Below are positions 62,116-64,000 of a stretch of 64,000 nt of DNA, piece by piece. Position numbers and translations under genes: made by a program. This DNA is from Trichobilharzia szidati (Eukaryota; Platyhelminthes; Trematoda; Strigeidida; Schistosomatidae), in the NCBI GenBank assembly GCA_944472155.2, contig OX235279.1, forward strand, positions 150,744,199 through 150,808,198, written 5' to 3'. Each line of letters begins with the position of its first letter. Positions within the stretch are counted from its first letter, which is position 1. The notes beneath the pieces are model-generated. The model made no database searches, was not told where the DNA came from, and saw only the letters and a program-made list of their open reading frames with translations.

Positions 62116-62384
62116 TATGATAGGTTGTTAATTTCACTTTTATAAACAAGTGCAAATTATGTGCGTTGGTTGATCCACACGATTCTACCAACATAGATAT
62201 CCCTGAAGTTGAAACGAACCTGAATGTATCTCCTCTGATGTCTCCTGCTCTTCGCACGTCATACGAGTTTTTAGTAAGATATTTGGTTTAGTGTTTTACA
62301 TAAGGAAGTTAAAACAATCTCCTATCACTCAGACACTGTCTACTTTTACACTTTGTTATTTCATGTATTCTACTTATTCTACCC

Positions 62385-62965
62385 TATTGCTTTCCACACC
62401 TTAATTTTTCCTCGGCTACACCACGTAGGGCAACAAAAGCTGTCAGTAAGGCGACTGGCATGTTGGTAAAGCAACTCGTTACTACTCTTGTAGACAGTGG
62501 ACACATAAACTCATGCAAGAAACCATTGAATATTATCTTGTTATACGTCGAGCATACTCTCTTTACACAACGACCTCCTTGCATCTCATCAGGTAGAACT
62601 AGAAGCAACTGTAGAAAGCCATATACTTGGACGCGTTAGTATAAAAACTCAACAATAACTTATTCGACAGGCATACATTTTATGTGATGGGAAAAGTGTA
62701 AGGCGGAACACTACCAACTCACTTCGAAACACTAAATAAACACCCTTATTTATTCCTTCTTTCATAATTATATTGTTCCTAATATTTCCACTCACATTTT
62801 AATTTTATATTCATATTCTCATTGAATAATGTTACCAAAGTGAATGCCGTGTTTTAGTCATTAACCCTATATTATGTAATCAAAAATTGGATGCAGTGTT
62901 GTATAACACACTGAAAATTCCATATTTGTATCAAAAGCACTGTATGGAATGAAGCTATTTTGCAC
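62385..62965 (+). mobile_element. CR1-like retrotransposon 3' part (C3)
   Basis: Plus strand: broken frames read RRATKAVSKATGMLVKQLVT TLVDSGHINSCKK, aligned with TLEAVSRMSGVLVNQLFNTV VDSRHTDSYKK of C2. The 3' end is CACTGAAAATTCCATATTTG and GTATGGAATGAAGCTATTTT. 5'-truncated and frameshifted. Confidence 0.75.
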
Positions 62966-64000
62966 CATCAAAGATTTATGTTCTTCTATGCTCATGAGAA
63001 ACGCAACCGAATGGTGAATGAACAAGACTCTCGAATGACATTACTAACGCAACTGACAACGATAAATTATTGATAAAATAAGTTAATCATTGACATGTGC
63101 ATTTAGATTGACACTATCATTAAACAAAGCCAGTGAAATAAATCCACTAATTCATATTAAAAATGAAGTGAAATAACTTTTCAGTTTACCCTTCCGAACA
63201 ATAAATCAACACAGGAAATAATGTCATTATGAGACAAATTTTTTTAAAAAAACAGAAGAATAAAAATAAGATATTTTGAAATCTCTTTTTTTTACACAGT
63301 TCACTTTTCCCATGAGTGAAAGTTTTGCTATGCAATAAAACTGAAATGACTTATTGTATACTTAGTCAGTTAGTTAGTAATTTGAAAGTGGATAAGGTAG
63401 TTAGCAAACTGAAAGAGAAAAACAAAAGCAGAGAAATTGAAAATTGAATTATTCACATACGTATTTATGTAAATTCAAATTTCTCTATTAAAATAAAACA
63501 AAACCGTACAAATGATTTCAGCTGAACTCAAGAATTTCTTGTTTCTTTCTATCGAAATGAAACGAAAGGAAACTAAATAGTTAAACAAAACAACTTTTTA
63601 TTTAAATGACGGATTAATAGGATGATTAGACATCTTCTGTAATAGGACAAAGGAGTAATAATGATGGTTTCTGCTTTTGAATTGCATATTAACATATTCA
63701 CGGTTGAATACTGTCAGATATAGGAATTCAAATGGGCAATTCAACTTGAAAAGTGATTAAGGAAAAAGTTATGTTTACGCATGCAACGTATACAACAATA
63801 GAATTTATTATATTCTGTAAGCATTATTGATGTTCATAGGAAACATCTTACCTGCGTTTCATGCAAAACGGATATCTGCCGAATGCTGTACACGATCAAC
63901 AGGAACCGATGAACTGACATTTTGTTTTTGTTAACACTTATAATTAAGACATGGTTGCTAAGTTGGGAAGCATCTCCCGGTGCTACAGTAACGGATTTTA
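62966..64000. other. Unassigned AT-rich stretch to the window end
   Basis: No recognised repeat, RNA gene or coding domain. Frequent homopolymer runs. Confidence 0.35.

Overview
The window looks like repeat-dominated, AT-rich chromosomal DNA of a flatworm, most likely a schistosomatid blood fluke. The argument is the repeat content: tRNA-derived retroposons that carry hammerhead ribozyme sequences (the Sm-alpha type of arrangement known from Schistosoma), RTE-type (SR2-like) and CR1-like non-LTR retrotransposons, and many Penelope-like elements (PLEs). I could not recognise any ordinary host protein-coding gene, rRNA gene or functional tRNA gene. Every open reading frame with a recognisable product is a piece of a retroelement. 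Names such as SINE-A, -B, -C and -D and the terminal-repeat labels are mine and local to this report.

Layout. 1-5.1 kb: two PLE fragments, the 3' end of a LINE and a 1.6-kb RTE copy. 5.8-9.4 kb: SINE-C, a CR1-like tail with a nested SINE-C, and a SINE-D inverted pair. 9.4-18.4 kb: SINE-B, SINE-A and SINE-C copies, four RTE pieces on both strands and a PLE endonuclease fragment. 19.5-26 kb: opposed PLE fragments, a 5'-truncated RTE insertion with target-site duplication, and a PLE that ends in a perfect 336-bp inverted repeat carrying a hammerhead motif in each arm. 26.4-31 kb: SINE-A and a cluster of three PLEs. 31-39 kb: sparse, with SINE-A, -B and -C, a CR1-like end and a LINE end. 39.6-41.4 kb: two PLEs, one with an uninterrupted GIY-YIG endonuclease frame. 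42-49 kb: SINEs, RTE ends and a 115-bp inverted repeat. 49.4-56.4 kb: a dense nest of PLE terminal repeats, SINE-A copies (one with a nearly complete hammerhead), an RTE end and two more PLEs. 57.2-62.9 kb: the longest PLE (minus strand), another PLE with the same terminal arm as at 25.3 kb, SINE-B, SINE-C and a CR1-like end. The last kilobase is unassigned.

How the parts relate. Three separate tRNA-derived families (A, B, D) each contain their own version of a hammerhead, distinguished by stem II, stem III and stem I; most copies here have one or more core substitutions. Several PLE terminal repeats also contain hammerhead-like motifs, consistent with the known presence of hammerheads in PLEs. 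SINE-C has no hammerhead but ends with the same sequence as the RTE elements, including their last codons, which suggests that RTE enzymes mobilise it. Most copies are 5'-truncated, frameshifted or nested. All family assignments rest on reading motifs by eye; no database search was possible.
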